Positions 1 to 7,719 of a stretch of DNA of 49,528 nt are shown in pieces; within the stretch, counting starts at the first letter, position 1, and each line of letters opens with the position of its first letter. Source of the DNA: a virus; IMG/VR virus record IMGVR_UViG_3300041409_001215, positions 1 to 49,528 of that record; one strand, 5' to 3'. A program made the position numbers and the translations under genes. A model generated the notes under the pieces. The model saw nothing but the letters and a program-made list of their open reading frames with translations. It made no database searches and was not told the DNA's origin.

Positions 1-315
1 TCATGCCCATATCCCCACGCTGACCTTGCGGACCAGGCCGCGCTTCGCCAAGCGCTTCATCGCCGACAGGCCGTCGGTGGAGGCGTAGTGGTAGCACGCG
101 AGTTTCGACGGGCCGACGCCCTTCGCGCACTTGGTACCGCGAGCCAGGTGGACGATGACCCCGGCTTCAACCGAGCGGATCTGCCCTTTCTCGTTGATCG
201 TGTCGAGAATCAGCCGCTGTGCCTGGGTCAGCCGCCCGCCAGCGGTCGAGGTTCGGCGCGCCTCCTCCATCGAGACCTCGCGGCCATCGAGGGTGATCTG
301 GGACTCACCCGCCAT
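1..315 (-). CDS. Hypothetical small protein, possible winged-helix fold
   Basis: A 104-residue protein. The ATG at 315 was chosen because it overlaps the TGA of the upstream gene in a TGATG junction, the style used throughout this operon. The C-terminal two thirds (LTQAQRLILDTI, then a basic AMKRLAKRGLVRKVSVG tail) looks like a small winged-helix module, with a helix rich in A/K/R followed by a short beta hairpin. No catalytic motif is visible. Its stop codon is exactly at the first base of the window, so what follows it is unknown. It is the last gene of the early leftward operon. A DNA-binding role is inference only. Confidence 0.6.
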   Translation of the reverse strand: MAGESQITLDGREVSMEEARRTSTAGGRLTQAQRLILDTINEKGQIRSVEAGVIVHLARGTKCAKGVGPSKLACYHYASTDGLSAMKRLAKRGLVRKVSVGIWA

Positions 316-548
316 CAACCATCGCCACCTTCCGCGCCGCCGCTCAAGGACATGACCCACCGCTCGCGAGGATGAAGCGAGACGTGGGTGAACCGGATGC
401 CCTTGAAGTTGATGTTCTGGATCGGTCGCTCCGACGCCTCGCAGCCGGGGACGGGACAGGCGATCATCTCCAGCACCTGGGGGTCCGGCTTGTCAGTCCG
501 CATGTCGAACACCCAGCCCACGTCGTGGCAAAGCGTGCAGTCAGACAT
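315..548 (-). CDS. Small zinc-finger-like protein
   Basis: A 77-residue protein with CTLC near the N-terminus and CPVPGC about 30 residues later, which together could bind one zinc ion. The rest is a short polar segment ending in GGAEGGDG. It overlaps the 3' end of the integrase gene by 8 bases and the next gene by 1 base, so it is translated as part of the same transcript. Its function is not recognised; it belongs to the set of small cysteine-pair proteins that fill the left 7 kb. Confidence 0.65.
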   Translation of the reverse strand: MSDCTLCHDVGWVFDMRTDKPDPQVLEMIACPVPGCEASERPIQNINFKGIRFTHVSLHPRERWVMSLSGGAEGGDG

Positions 549-1821
549 CGCTCATCGCGTCCTTCCGCGCTGCGGTATCGGAGCGCTCCAAGAATGCATC
601 GAGCGCACCGGCTGATTTCTTCTCGCTGCCAGGGAAAAGGTGGCCATAGCGGTCGATGGTGATCGCGATCGTCGAGTGGCCCATGTAGGTGGAGAGCAGC
701 TTCGGGTTGAAGCCCTCTGGGGACTCGGCCATCGCCGCGATCATCAGCGAGGCGTAGGTGTGGCGGCAATCGTGGAAGGTGAGGCGGCGGAGCAGCACTG
801 GCTCGCTGCCCTCCTCCGCGGCCTCGACGCGCCGGTCGTTCTCCGCCTTCCAGGCCGCCGTCGCTCGGCGCTGCACGGTGTCGGCACGGAAGGCGTTGTC
901 GACGGCGCGGCCGAAGAGGAGGCCGCGGGTCGGCGCGCCGGCAAGCCGGTGGTCGAGGAGGTGCTGGCGCAGCACTCCGGCCACCGGCACGGTTCGCACC
1001 CCAGCCGCCGACTTCGGCCGGACCTTGCCCTCAATGCGATCCCAGTTGAACTCGACGTTGATCACCCCGGTGGCGAGGTCGACGTCATTGACATCGAGCG
1101 CCTGGATCTCACCGATGCGTAGCCCGCCATACATCGCGATCGCCCAAATCGCCCGCTCAGGCTCGGGAACCGCGGCGATGAGCACAGCCGCTTCCTCCGG
1201 CGGAGCGATCCGCAGGCGCTTGCCGCGCACCGCCGGCAGCTCGAGGTCGGTCATCGGCGACGTGGCGAGGTCTTCAAGCCGGATCAGTCGCCGGTAGAGA
1301 ACCCGCAGCGGAAGCATGACGTTGTGCACCGTGCTGGCTTCCTTGCCGTCTCGAACCAGGCGACCGACCAGACGCTGGACATCGGCACCGCGAATGTCAC
1401 CCGGCTTCGCCGAGCCGAAGAGGGGCAGGATGTGGTTGCGCGCGTCCCGCTCGTACTCCCGGATGACACCGGGCTTGTAGGTCTCGCCGGACCGGTTGCG
1501 GACGATGCCGGCGCGCATGTCGGCGAAGAGCTCGTCGAAGGCGACGCGCAGAGTGACCTGGCGCCCGGGCCGGAAGGAGCCGCGACGGATCTCCAGCTTC
1601 TTCTCAGCGAGCCAGTCTTCGGCTTCGCCGATGCGCGGGAAGGTCTTGGTGGCGCCGCGCCGACCCGTGCCCGGCGCCCATGCCTGGGCCTGATAGGTCG
1701 GGAGGCAGGTACAGCGCTCGCCGCCATTCTTCTTGCTGCAGGTGCGGGCGTGTCGCGGCGTGATACCCTTCGGCACGGTTTCACCTCCTGTCGTCGGGGT
1801 CTCCGCGACGGTAGCCGTCAT
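541..1821 (-). CDS. int: Tyrosine-type phage integrase
   Basis: A 426-residue site-specific recombinase that would integrate the phage between attP and attB. The N-terminus has a small Cys-containing arm-binding segment (CSKKNGGERCTC) followed by QAQAWAPGTG, then a SAM-like core-binding domain, then the catalytic domain. Catalytic residues are visible: Arg in GGLRIGEI, Lys in RPKSAAG, H350-x-x-R353 in HDCRHTYA, His382 in MGHST and Tyr392 in DRYGH. The ATG at 1821 forms an ATGA overlap with the upstream excisionase-like gene; longer in-frame starts lie inside that gene. No att site could be identified next to it. It is a complete, normal-length enzyme. Confidence 0.95.
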   Translation of the reverse strand: MTATVAETPTTGGETVPKGITPRHARTCSKKNGGERCTCLPTYQAQAWAPGTGRRGATKTFPRIGEAEDWLAEKKLEIRRGSFRPGRQVTLRVAFDELFADMRAGIVRNRSGETYKPGVIREYERDARNHILPLFGSAKPGDIRGADVQRLVGRLVRDGKEASTVHNVMLPLRVLYRRLIRLEDLATSPMTDLELPAVRGKRLRIAPPEEAAVLIAAVPEPERAIWAIAMYGGLRIGEIQALDVNDVDLATGVINVEFNWDRIEGKVRPKSAAGVRTVPVAGVLRQHLLDHRLAGAPTRGLLFGRAVDNAFRADTVQRRATAAWKAENDRRVEAAEEGSEPVLLRRLTFHDCRHTYASLMIAAMAESPEGFNPKLLSTYMGHSTIAITIDRYGHLFPGSEKKSAGALDAFLERSDTAARKDAMSDV

Positions 1822-2033
1822 ACGCGGACCCCCAACTCCATCTCCGCCGCACTTTCCGCCCATTTCTCCAGCTCACGGACCGGGAACAGGGCGAGCGTGC
1901 CGCTATGGACGACGCGAAGGTGCGGGCGGACGTGGCGGTCGAAGTGGTCGACTGACATCCCGCAGGCAGCGGCAGCCTCGGGGCGAGTGAGCGTGATGCG
2001 GGGGATGGGGCGATCGCCACGCGGTCTAACCAT
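1818..2033 (-). CDS. Excisionase-like MerR/HTH_17 DNA-binding protein
   Basis: A 71-residue protein with the layout of a small excisionase: ITLTRPEAAAACGMSVDHFDRHV is a helix-turn-helix of the MerR-like HTH_17 type, followed by a wing ending FPVRELEKWAE. The ATG at 2033 overlaps the end of the preceding gene by 8 bases; upstream in-frame codons are inside that gene and look non-coding. Overlap with the integrase start (ATGA) supports a functional pair, with this protein setting the direction of recombination. It could instead be a repressor of the int promoter, but the coupling to int favours excisionase. Confidence 0.8.
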   Translation of the reverse strand: MVRPRGDRPIPRITLTRPEAAAACGMSVDHFDRHVRPHLRVVHSGTLALFPVRELEKWAESAAEMELGVRV

Positions 2034-2274
2034 CCATCGATCTCCCGCGGCATTCGAAGCAGCGACCGCCGTTGCTCGCTGGCGCATTCTCACATTCGGG
2101 GCAGAGCCTCTCCTTGATCTGACGTGCCGATGCCGAGCGGTAGCCGCAGCCTGTGACGAGAGGCTCGATCGGCCAGCGGCCACCATCGGGATCGCCGATG
2201 ATTCGCGCCGGGAAGATACGGCCGCGGATGTCAACGCTGACTGGCATGCCCACGCATAGAGAGCTGGGCTTCAC
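2026..2274 (-). CDS. Small zinc-ribbon protein
   Basis: An 82-residue protein. The N-terminal half (VGMPVSVDIRGRIFPARIIG) looks like a short beta-barrel, and the C-terminal half has a four-cysteine ribbon, CPEC then CFEC about 14 residues later. The GTG start at 2274 overlaps the upstream stop in a GTGA junction; an internal ATG ten codons later is possible. It lies between a conserved hypothetical gene and the excisionase-like gene. Function not recognised. Confidence 0.65.
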   Translation of the reverse strand: MKPSSLCVGMPVSVDIRGRIFPARIIGDPDGGRWPIEPLVTGCGYRSASARQIKERLCPECENAPASNGGRCFECRGRSMDG

Positions 2275-2579
2275 CGCCCCTCACCGCCCTTCCCTTTGGC
2301 TGCCTGCTCGTATTCAGCCTCGAACTGCGCAGGTACGGGGTAGGTGGTCAGGCTGCCGTCGACCTCGCGGACGATCGTGTAGCCGATTGCAGCGAAGACC
2401 GTGGCGCGGGTGGGCGACTCGATGTGGATGTCGCCATTCAGGACTCCTCGGCCAGCCGATCGGATCTGCTCGTCGTCGCGAAGGAACTCCAGCGGGAAGC
2501 CGCCCGTGTAGTGCAGGACCTCGACTACGGGCACCCGTTTGCGGTAGCTGCCGATCATGCTCTCGGCTCTCTCAGCCAC
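2271..2579 (-). CDS. Conserved phage-type hypothetical protein
   Basis: A 102-residue soluble protein beginning MAERAESMIGSYRKRVPVVEVLHYTGG. The RKR-P-V-V-E-V-xxYTG opening followed by a short alpha/beta domain recalls a class of small actinophage early proteins of unknown role. The GTG start at 2579 overlaps the preceding gene by 8 bases, within the junction GATCGTGGCTGAG that recurs at 2763 and 4997. The tail is acidic/basic low complexity. No catalytic residues are evident. Confidence 0.65.
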   Translation of the reverse strand: MAERAESMIGSYRKRVPVVEVLHYTGGFPLEFLRDDEQIRSAGRGVLNGDIHIESPTRATVFAAIGYTIVREVDGSLTTYPVPAQFEAEYEQAAKGKGGEGR

Positions 2580-2763
2580 GATCCGCCACCTTCACCTTCG
2601 TGGCCTCGAAACCGCACTGACGACAGAGCAGGCGAAGGCAGCCGTCTTGGTAGATCGCGGTGTTGCCGGCCTCGGGATGGCTGGTGCAGCCGAGATGGAC
2701 CGGCGCACCGCCGGCGGAGATCGTCAGGCGATCAAGGGCCGAGCGGGTCAGAGGCTCAGCCAC
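2572..2763 (-). CDS. Small Cys-containing hypothetical protein
   Basis: A 63-residue protein with cysteines at CTSHPEAGN and CLRLLCRQCGF, which could form one zinc site. It begins with GTG at 2763 and ends with the residues DRG, sharing the repeated eight-base start/stop overlap seen at two other junctions. The first 15 residues (MAEPLTRSALDRLTI) are weakly like the start of the following gene. Function unknown. Confidence 0.55.
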   Translation of the reverse strand: MAEPLTRSALDRLTISAGGAPVHLGCTSHPEAGNTAIYQDGCLRLLCRQCGFEATKVKVADRG

Positions 2764-3403
2764 GATCCACCTCTGGTGTAGAAGGACCGTGGATCAGCTC
2801 GTAGGCGAGCCAGGAGCCGCAGGGGTCGCCGTCGTCCAGCTCGCCGATCCGAGACTCGGGAAAGTCGTGCCCTTCGTGACAGCCGGGGCACCAGCATTCG
2901 GGACAGACGCCGGCGCAGGTCGAGTTCTCGTGGCCTTCGGGCGCGTCGCCGCCACCGTAGCCTTCACACACCGGGCAGATGCGCCGCTCCTTGGCCTCCT
3001 CCAAGCCGACCGCCAACACAAGAGCTGCCGGGGTCTCTGGTGTAGAGGCGGCCTGTAGGGCTGAGGGCTCGGGGATCGCCTGACCGCAGGTAGGGCAGGA
3101 TTCAACGAGGCGAAAGTCGTGGCCCTCGGCTTCGCCCTGGGTGAGAACGTCTCGAAGGGCGTCCTCGACCACCTGGTAGGGCAGCGAGATCACTTCGCCG
3201 TCCGAGCCTTCCACGATCTGCTTGGTCAACTCATGGATCACCTCGTCGCTCAGCAGCCGATCAGAGAAGTGCTTGTAGATCGATGGGAGAGCAGCGCGGA
3301 GCGACAAAGCGATCTCCTCATCGCGAAGCATGAAGTCCTCGATTGGCATCGCTTGGCGAAATGCTTTGACCGCGCCCTCCGGCACCTCTACCTGCTTACT
3401 CAT
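2756..3403 (-). CDS. Two-zinc-ribbon early protein
   Basis: A 215-residue protein starting MSKQVEVPEGAVKAF at an ATG (3403) that lies just before the TAA of the upstream gene. Residues 1-90 are helical and acidic. A first cysteine pair (CPTCGQ) sits near residue 105 and a second cluster (CPVCEGYGGG, CAGVCPECWCPGC) around residues 145-180. CxxCxGxG is the DnaJ-type zinc-ribbon signature, here without any J domain. It shares this feature with the genes at 3945, 5672 and 6205. Its role is unknown; a host-takeover or nucleic-acid/protein-binding adaptor is speculation. Confidence 0.7.
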   Translation of the reverse strand: MSKQVEVPEGAVKAFRQAMPIEDFMLRDEEIALSLRAALPSIYKHFSDRLLSDEVIHELTKQIVEGSDGEVISLPYQVVEDALRDVLTQGEAEGHDFRLVESCPTCGQAIPEPSALQAASTPETPAALVLAVGLEEAKERRICPVCEGYGGGDAPEGHENSTCAGVCPECWCPGCHEGHDFPESRIGELDDGDPCGSWLAYELIHGPSTPEVDRG

Positions 3404-3644
3404 GGTCGGTCTCGTTTCCGGCTTCGTGGCGGAAGAGCACGCAGAGGTCGCAGTCGGGGGTTGAGCCGTTCGGTTTGTGGCACCCAGAGCAGGTGGTGAA
3501 CTCATCCTCGTCCTCGGGCGCCGGGATGTAGCGGCACGTTTCCCGGTAGTCGCTGCCATACGCTGGGTCGAGAATCCAGGGTTGCTGGTCTGGGTACTTC
3601 CGGGCGAAAATGATCTCGGCAGGCCATTCCCCCTGCTTACTCAT
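3396..3644 (-). CDS. Small zinc-finger-like protein
   Basis: An 82-residue protein beginning MSKQGEWPAEIIFARKYP. Its start region (ATGAGTAAGCAGG) is identical at DNA level to the start of the next gene at 3403, suggesting duplication of a translation start. CSGCHKPNGSTPDCDLC supplies two cysteine pairs for a single zinc knuckle. It overlaps both neighbours by a few bases. Function not recognised. Confidence 0.65.
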   Translation of the reverse strand: MSKQGEWPAEIIFARKYPDQQPWILDPAYGSDYRETCRYIPAPEDEDEFTTCSGCHKPNGSTPDCDLCVLFRHEAGNETDHE

Positions 3645-3955
3645 TGGTGTGTGGCTCCCGCGAAAGGAACCCAGCCGGCTGAGCCGCTCTCCTGGCTCAT
3701 TGCTTCAGCGTCGGGGTTCTCGGTCAAGGCGGTCGCGCCAGCCCAGAGCCGATCTTCAAGCTCCTCGTTGCGGAGCGGAACGTCCCCTAGTGCAAGGCCA
3801 GAGGGACCACCTGCGGTGAGGGTGCAGCGCCAGCCAGCAGGGCCAAGCTCGTACAGAACCTCGGTCGATCCGAGGGTAGCCGTGGCAATGAAGTGCGGCC
3901 ATTCCTCTAGGTAGGCGGGGTCGAAGCAAACCTCGACGCGCGTCTCACTCGCCAT
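3641..3955 (-). CDS. Hypothetical early protein
   Basis: A 104-residue protein. ATG 3955 was chosen over an upstream in-frame start because the extra residues overlap the preceding gene and are arginine/serine-rich shadow sequence. The protein (MASETRVEVCFDPAYLEEWPHF...) looks like a small alpha/beta fold rich in Trp and Gly, ending with a Gly/Ser-containing tail. No motif recognised. It overlaps the upstream gene by 11 bases and the downstream gene by 4. Confidence 0.6.
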   Translation of the reverse strand: MASETRVEVCFDPAYLEEWPHFIATATLGSTEVLYELGPAGWRCTLTAGGPSGLALGDVPLRNEELEDRLWAGATALTENPDAEAMSQESGSAGWVPFAGATHQ

Positions 3956-4997
3956 CGCCCTGCACCTCCTTAGAAGAAGCAGGAAAGGCTTGGTCGAGCG
4001 CGGCGTTGAAGTCCTCCAACGCGACGACTTGCACGACTTCTTCAAGTACTTCACGACCCCCGGCCAGGTCACCGAAGTTGATGCAGTTGCCCGGCCCTAC
4101 TGACCCCTGCCGTGCTTTCTCCATCGCGTCGAGCAGCCGCGTGCGGGCCTCGTCAATCGAGAGACCGGCAGCGAGTTCGGCTTTGAGCTTCGAGATCTGA
4201 GCTTCAAAGCTCCCGACGGCGACCGTGGCCACTCCACTTGCGATTGCCTCGTCGCCGTCTCGCACCTCCTTGGAGGTATCGGTAGCGGGGGCCTGGACCA
4301 TCCAGACGGTGCGGCCCTCGAAGTACTGGTGGGCGATCTTGACCCGGTCCCAGAGCCTGTAGGAAGGAGAGGCTGCGGAGAGGACTTTGCCGTCTGGCTC
4401 ACTGCCCTTCGCGATACCTAGCAGAGCCTCCTCAGCGGCGAGCAGGTGGAGCTCGGGGATCACGGCGATGTTCTCCTCCACCGCCGGGCCGTCGAGGACG
4501 CGTGCGCCGTCGCCGCCAGGGCCTATCAGCCAATTCCGCTCCTCCTCCCCCTGCTCCCCGGAGGGATGGGGAACGGGCTTCTTGCCGGTGCCGTTGCAAC
4601 GAGGACACGGTTCGGAGATCCCGGCGCGGCCCACGAAGAAGCGGCGGCCGGTTCCTTCGCACGGCTTGCACTGCTCGACGCTCTCCTCCCCGGAGGGATC
4701 GAGGGTGGCGAGGGAGCGGCAGTGAGCAGCGGCCTCGTCGTAGGCGTTGAGCGCTCCGCGTTCCTCGTCGCTACGAAGGCTCAACGCCAGCAAGTCCTCG
4801 GATCGCTGCGAGAACTCAGCCGCCACCTCCTCTAGTACCTCTTGGCGGGCCTGGTCGCGTTGGGCTTCGAGGTGAGCGGGAACGTTCGACCAGATGTAGG
4901 CAGCGATCGACTCCGGGGAATCGCCCTTGCTCACCGCCTCACAGGCGCGGTCGATGACGCCGCGTAGGTCGTCCAGCCGCTCCACCCCCTCAGCCAC
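3945..4997 (-). CDS. DnaJ-type zinc-ribbon early protein
   Basis: A 350-residue protein. Residues 1-105 are helical (MAEGVERLDDLRGVIDRACEAV...). Around residues 109-140 it has CKPCEGTGRRFF and CPRCNGTGKK, a classic DnaJ-like CxxCxGxG pair, flanked by Glu/Gly/Pro-rich linkers (HPSGEQGEEE). The second half is an alpha/beta region with KAELAAGLSIDEARTRLL. The GTG start at 4997 lies in the repeated GATCGTGGCTGAG junction. No J domain or chaperone partner is encoded nearby, so the zinc module was probably reused for another purpose. Function unknown. Confidence 0.7.
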   Translation of the reverse strand: MAEGVERLDDLRGVIDRACEAVSKGDSPESIAAYIWSNVPAHLEAQRDQARQEVLEEVAAEFSQRSEDLLALSLRSDEERGALNAYDEAAAHCRSLATLDPSGEESVEQCKPCEGTGRRFFVGRAGISEPCPRCNGTGKKPVPHPSGEQGEEERNWLIGPGGDGARVLDGPAVEENIAVIPELHLLAAEEALLGIAKGSEPDGKVLSAASPSYRLWDRVKIAHQYFEGRTVWMVQAPATDTSKEVRDGDEAIASGVATVAVGSFEAQISKLKAELAAGLSIDEARTRLLDAMEKARQGSVGPGNCINFGDLAGGREVLEEVVQVVALEDFNAALDQAFPASSKEVQGDGE

Positions 4998-5310
4998 GAT
5001 CGGCCTCCAGGGTGTCTAGGGCGGCTTCGATTGCCTCTTTCGCCCAGTCTTCGGCGGTGTCGTGTTCGCTGCCAGGCAGCCGACCCCCGGCCGCCCGCAT
5101 CGCCTTATCGCTCAGCAGCGCCTCCTTAAGCCGCTGACGCTCCGACTGGGCGGCGTCCTCTTCGGCGATGGTGAGCGCGGCGCGGATCATGATGCCGAGA
5201 TTGCTCTCGGGGTCGACCAAACTGAGCGCCCCTGGCAAGTCGCCGCTTCGGAATAGCCGCTGACGCTCCTGGTCGGCTCCCTGTTTGTGGAGGAAGGGGC
5301 AGCGGCTTGG
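4990..5310 (-). CDS. Downstream frame of an apparently frameshifted early gene
   Basis: From about 5310 down to 4990 the reading frame that looks coding differs from that of the gene at 5187-5522. It encodes QERQRLFRSGDLPGALS, NLGIMIRAALTIAEE and SERQRLKEALLSDKAM, ending in ADRG. There is no good ATG/GTG start for it; a TTG at 5220 is the only in-frame alternative and lacks a Shine-Dalgarno sequence. The simplest reading is a frameshift near 5290-5320, either natural or a sequence error, joining it to the upstream cysteine-rich segment. The left boundary is firm (stop at 4990), the right one approximate. Confidence 0.5.
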   Translation of the reverse strand, partial: PSRCPFLHKQGADQERQRLFRSGDLPGALSLVDPESNLGIMIRAALTIAEEDAAQSERQRLKEALLSDKAMRAAGGRLPGSEHDTAEDWAKEAIEAALDTLEADRG

Positions 5311-5522
5311 AGGGCATTTAGCAGCCAGCCGTCCCGCTCGACCCCCTCGGCGGCTTCCATCGCCTCGCTCGGGATGAACTGCTTGCAGGTGCAGTCCCGG
5401 TCGTACTCGCACGCGCCGCTCCCCCGTGCTCCAGGCAAATCGCCGTGCCACTTCGCCGGATGCCCGCAAGCGCAAAGCCGTGCCTCCTCCGGTACCTCAG
5501 CGGACTGTGTAGGGCTAGCCAC
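5187..5522 (-). CDS. Small cysteine-rich protein, 5' part of probable frameshifted gene
   Basis: Starts at GTG 5522, overlapping the upstream 55-residue gene. The first 75 residues carry CACGHPAKWHGDL and CEYDRDCTCKQFIPSE, a cysteine/histidine arrangement common in small actinophage and actinobacterial zinc proteins. After WLLNALQAA this frame turns into Ser/Thr/Arg-rich sequence without coding character, while the next frame takes over (see 4990-5310). Either this is a separate 111-residue protein or, more likely, the N-terminal part of one protein of about 170 residues. Confidence 0.55.
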   Translation of the reverse strand: MASPTQSAEVPEEARLCACGHPAKWHGDLPGARGSGACEYDRDCTCKQFIPSEAMEAAEGVERDGWLLNALQAAAPSSTNREPTRSVSGYSEAATCQGRSVWSTPRAISAS

Positions 5523-5682
5523 GTGTCGCCTTCTTTGCCGCTCTTACAGCCATACACCGAAACGGGTAGCCCCCGTGGCCTTCACTCTTCGCCGGGACCT
5601 CGATCCAGAACCAGTTGAACCAAGGGATCCACTGCTCCTTGTCTTGGTAGACGTCATAGGGCTTGGTGGGGCTATTGGGCAT
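5515..5682 (-). CDS. Small Trp-rich protein, 55 residues
   Basis: A short gene easily missed by length cut-offs. ATG 5682 is preceded by a good Shine-Dalgarno sequence (AAAGGAG, 6 bases upstream). It begins MPNSPTKPYDVYQDKEQWI, followed by an aromatic stretch (PWFNWFWIEVPAK) and a basic tail ending KKATRG. It overlaps the upstream gene by 11 bases and the downstream GTG start by 8, exactly the operon's packing style, which supports it being real. The Trp/Phe-rich core suggests a small folded or protein-binding peptide rather than a membrane span. Function unknown. Confidence 0.7.
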   Translation of the reverse strand: MPNSPTKPYDVYQDKEQWIPWFNWFWIEVPAKSEGHGGYPFRCMAVRAAKKATRG

Positions 5683-6208
5683 TGGAGTCTCCTTTTAGGG
5701 CGGCGCCTTCAATTTCGGCGAATTCCTGACACTCGCCAAGGTCGATGCACTCGGCGCGGCGAAAGCCGACTCGGCGCATCAGGAAGTCGACATCACTCGG
5801 CTGGGTGCCGCACCGATGGCAGTTGTCTCGGCCGTCCCAGAACCACTGGCCGATGCTGAGGTAGTGCGAGGCGGCCCAGCGCAGTTTGCTCGCCCAGCGC
5901 CAGGCCGCTACGCCTTCACTGTCAGCACCAACGCCGAGACCGCGCCTGAGCCACACAGGAACATCAGCGGGTGACTTGGGGGCATGCCAGATCGCCAACT
6001 CGATCCGGCGCTTCCGCTCGGCGACCCAGCGGGACAGGCGAACCTTTAGCGGCGGCTCTCCTGCCTGCCCGCTCCCGCCGCATTTGGGGCAGGCCCGATA
6101 CATCGCGTACAGCTCGTTGCCCGTGCCGTTGCAGTGGCCGCAGAGCGTCCACCCGGCTCGTTCGTTGGCCGCTCTTACCTGCTGGTCCCGCCAAACGCCA
6201 GCGTTCAT
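5672..6208 (-). CDS. DnaJ-type zinc-ribbon early protein
   Basis: A 178-residue protein. Residues 20-50 contain CGHCNGTGNELY and CPKCGGSGQ, the paired CxxCxGxG signature of DnaJ-like zinc ribbons. The rest has a basic helix (RLSRWVAERKRRIELAIWH), a Trp-rich region and a second cysteine pair, CHRCGTQPSD, followed later by C(ID)LGEC. No J domain. It overlaps the 493-residue zinc-ribbon gene by 4 bases. Likely a structural relative of the neighbouring ribbon proteins; function unknown. Confidence 0.7.
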   Translation of the reverse strand: MNAGVWRDQQVRAANERAGWTLCGHCNGTGNELYAMYRACPKCGGSGQAGEPPLKVRLSRWVAERKRRIELAIWHAPKSPADVPVWLRRGLGVGADSEGVAAWRWASKLRWAASHYLSIGQWFWDGRDNCHRCGTQPSDVDFLMRRVGFRRAECIDLGECQEFAEIEGAALKGDSNAQ

Positions 6209-7686
6209 TTGGCCTCCCCTCCTTTCAGGGCGGCTGCCTTCTCACGTTCGGCGTCTTCGAGTTGCTTGTAGCCCTCTTGGACGATCGACTGCTTCAGGTC
6301 TTTCGGGGCTTGTAGGAGCGCGACGCGGGCGTGGTCGATCATGTGCCGCTCGTTCTCGGTCAGCGCGCCGTGGGTGCTGATGTTCAGGAGGGCCTCAACC
6401 TGCGTACGGACCCAAGGCTCCAGCACTGAGGGCTCTGAAGGAACAGCAGCGGGTAGGGCTTGGGGGGCGGGGACGTAGCGGCGGACCTCGATCTCGCCGT
6501 CGGTGTCCGGCCCACGCACGTAGGTGCCAAGGACCGGGTGCTTGTGAATCGTCCATTTCTCCGGCCAGTCCTCCTCGTCTCCTCCCTCTCCCCGGCGGGT
6601 CTGCTCCGACTCCAAGCCGGGGTACTGAGCCGAGCTGAGCTTGCCGAGGTTTGTGTCCTCGAAGCCCTCTCCCGGAGTAGAGGCCGGATCGCAGTCGGGG
6701 CAGGGGCCTAGATCGGCCTCGAACTTCTCTTCGGTGACGGGCGCTCGCCGTGTTTCGGTAAGGCGCTTGCTTCCGCCACACCGCTTGCACTGCTCCTGCC
6801 CTCCCTGGGACTGGGTGGGGGCTGAGTGCTTGACGGCGGGCATGTATGTCTCGCTCGGCCGTGGCGCGATCCAGAGTGGCTTCTCCTCCTGCCCTCCCTG
6901 AGAATCGGAGGGGGCCGGAAAGGAAGCATCGAAAACTGAACTCAGGTAGGAGGCCGCGAAGACGAACGGCTCGGGGTCGCTGCCGACTTGACGACAACCG
7001 GCGGCCCGCTCCTCGAATTCCGTGATCGCCTTTCGGACCACACCTTCAATCGCCTCGCGTTCCTGCAAGATCTCATAAGCGGTCCAGCGCGCACCCTCCA
7101 GCCGCTCCCGTAGCCTCGCTGCCTCTCCTGTTGAAGGCTGGGGCAACGGATCAGCGCTGAAGGTGTTGCTCGGCGCGTCTCGCCACTCGTTGAGGTGCTG
7201 GGCGAGCGTTTTCCCGTCAGCCAGAACGGCCTTGCGATCAGCGTCAACGATGATGCTCGGGTCGCGCAGAGCCTTAGCGAGTTCCGGGGGCAGACCATCC
7301 GTCGTCGTCTCCTCCCCCCGATGCTCCTGAGAGGCGAGGTTGCGGAGGAAGGCGGCGGCCTCGCGCTGGTTACCGGCAATGGCGATTTCCTTGCCCCGGA
7401 TCTCATTCGCGTGAGCCATGACGTCGAGCGCCTCCGCAATCTCCTCCAGCTTGGCTCGATCCTCATCGCCCAGTACAAGGCTCGGTGTCTCTCGTCGCTC
7501 TGGAAGAGACCCACCATCAAGACCGCGGAAGTGCTCCGCTGCTTCTCGAAGTGCCTCTGCCTTGGGTTCTGCATTAGCCCATGCCTTTCTTGAGCGAGAA
7601 GGAGGGATGGCGAAGAGTGCCTCGGCTTGGCGCTCAAGCTCTTGGGCGACGGTCTCTGGGGAGAGGGTCGGGGTGCGGTCGCTCAC
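6205..7686 (-). CDS. Large helical zinc-ribbon early protein
   Basis: A 493-residue acidic, mostly helical protein (MSDRTPTLSPETVAQELERQ...). It has several Ala/Glu-rich coiled segments, a ribbon made of CKRCGGSKR and CPDCDPAS around residues 300-335, and two near-identical linkers, SDSQGGQEE and TQSQGGQEQ, encoded by a repeated DNA segment. The C-terminus is helical again (HARVALLQAPKDLKQ). It starts with GTG, 33 bases downstream of the methyltransferase stop. It looks like a mosaic of helical and ribbon modules; no enzymatic motif is visible. Confidence 0.7.
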   Translation of the reverse strand: MSDRTPTLSPETVAQELERQAEALFAIPPSRSRKAWANAEPKAEALREAAEHFRGLDGGSLPERRETPSLVLGDEDRAKLEEIAEALDVMAHANEIRGKEIAIAGNQREAAAFLRNLASQEHRGEETTTDGLPPELAKALRDPSIIVDADRKAVLADGKTLAQHLNEWRDAPSNTFSADPLPQPSTGEAARLRERLEGARWTAYEILQEREAIEGVVRKAITEFEERAAGCRQVGSDPEPFVFAASYLSSVFDASFPAPSDSQGGQEEKPLWIAPRPSETYMPAVKHSAPTQSQGGQEQCKRCGGSKRLTETRRAPVTEEKFEADLGPCPDCDPASTPGEGFEDTNLGKLSSAQYPGLESEQTRRGEGGDEEDWPEKWTIHKHPVLGTYVRGPDTDGEIEVRRYVPAPQALPAAVPSEPSVLEPWVRTQVEALLNISTHGALTENERHMIDHARVALLQAPKDLKQSIVQEGYKQLEDAEREKAAALKGGEAK

Positions 7687-7719
7687 TGCTTCTCCTTCGC
7701 TGTAGTGATCAAGGGCATG

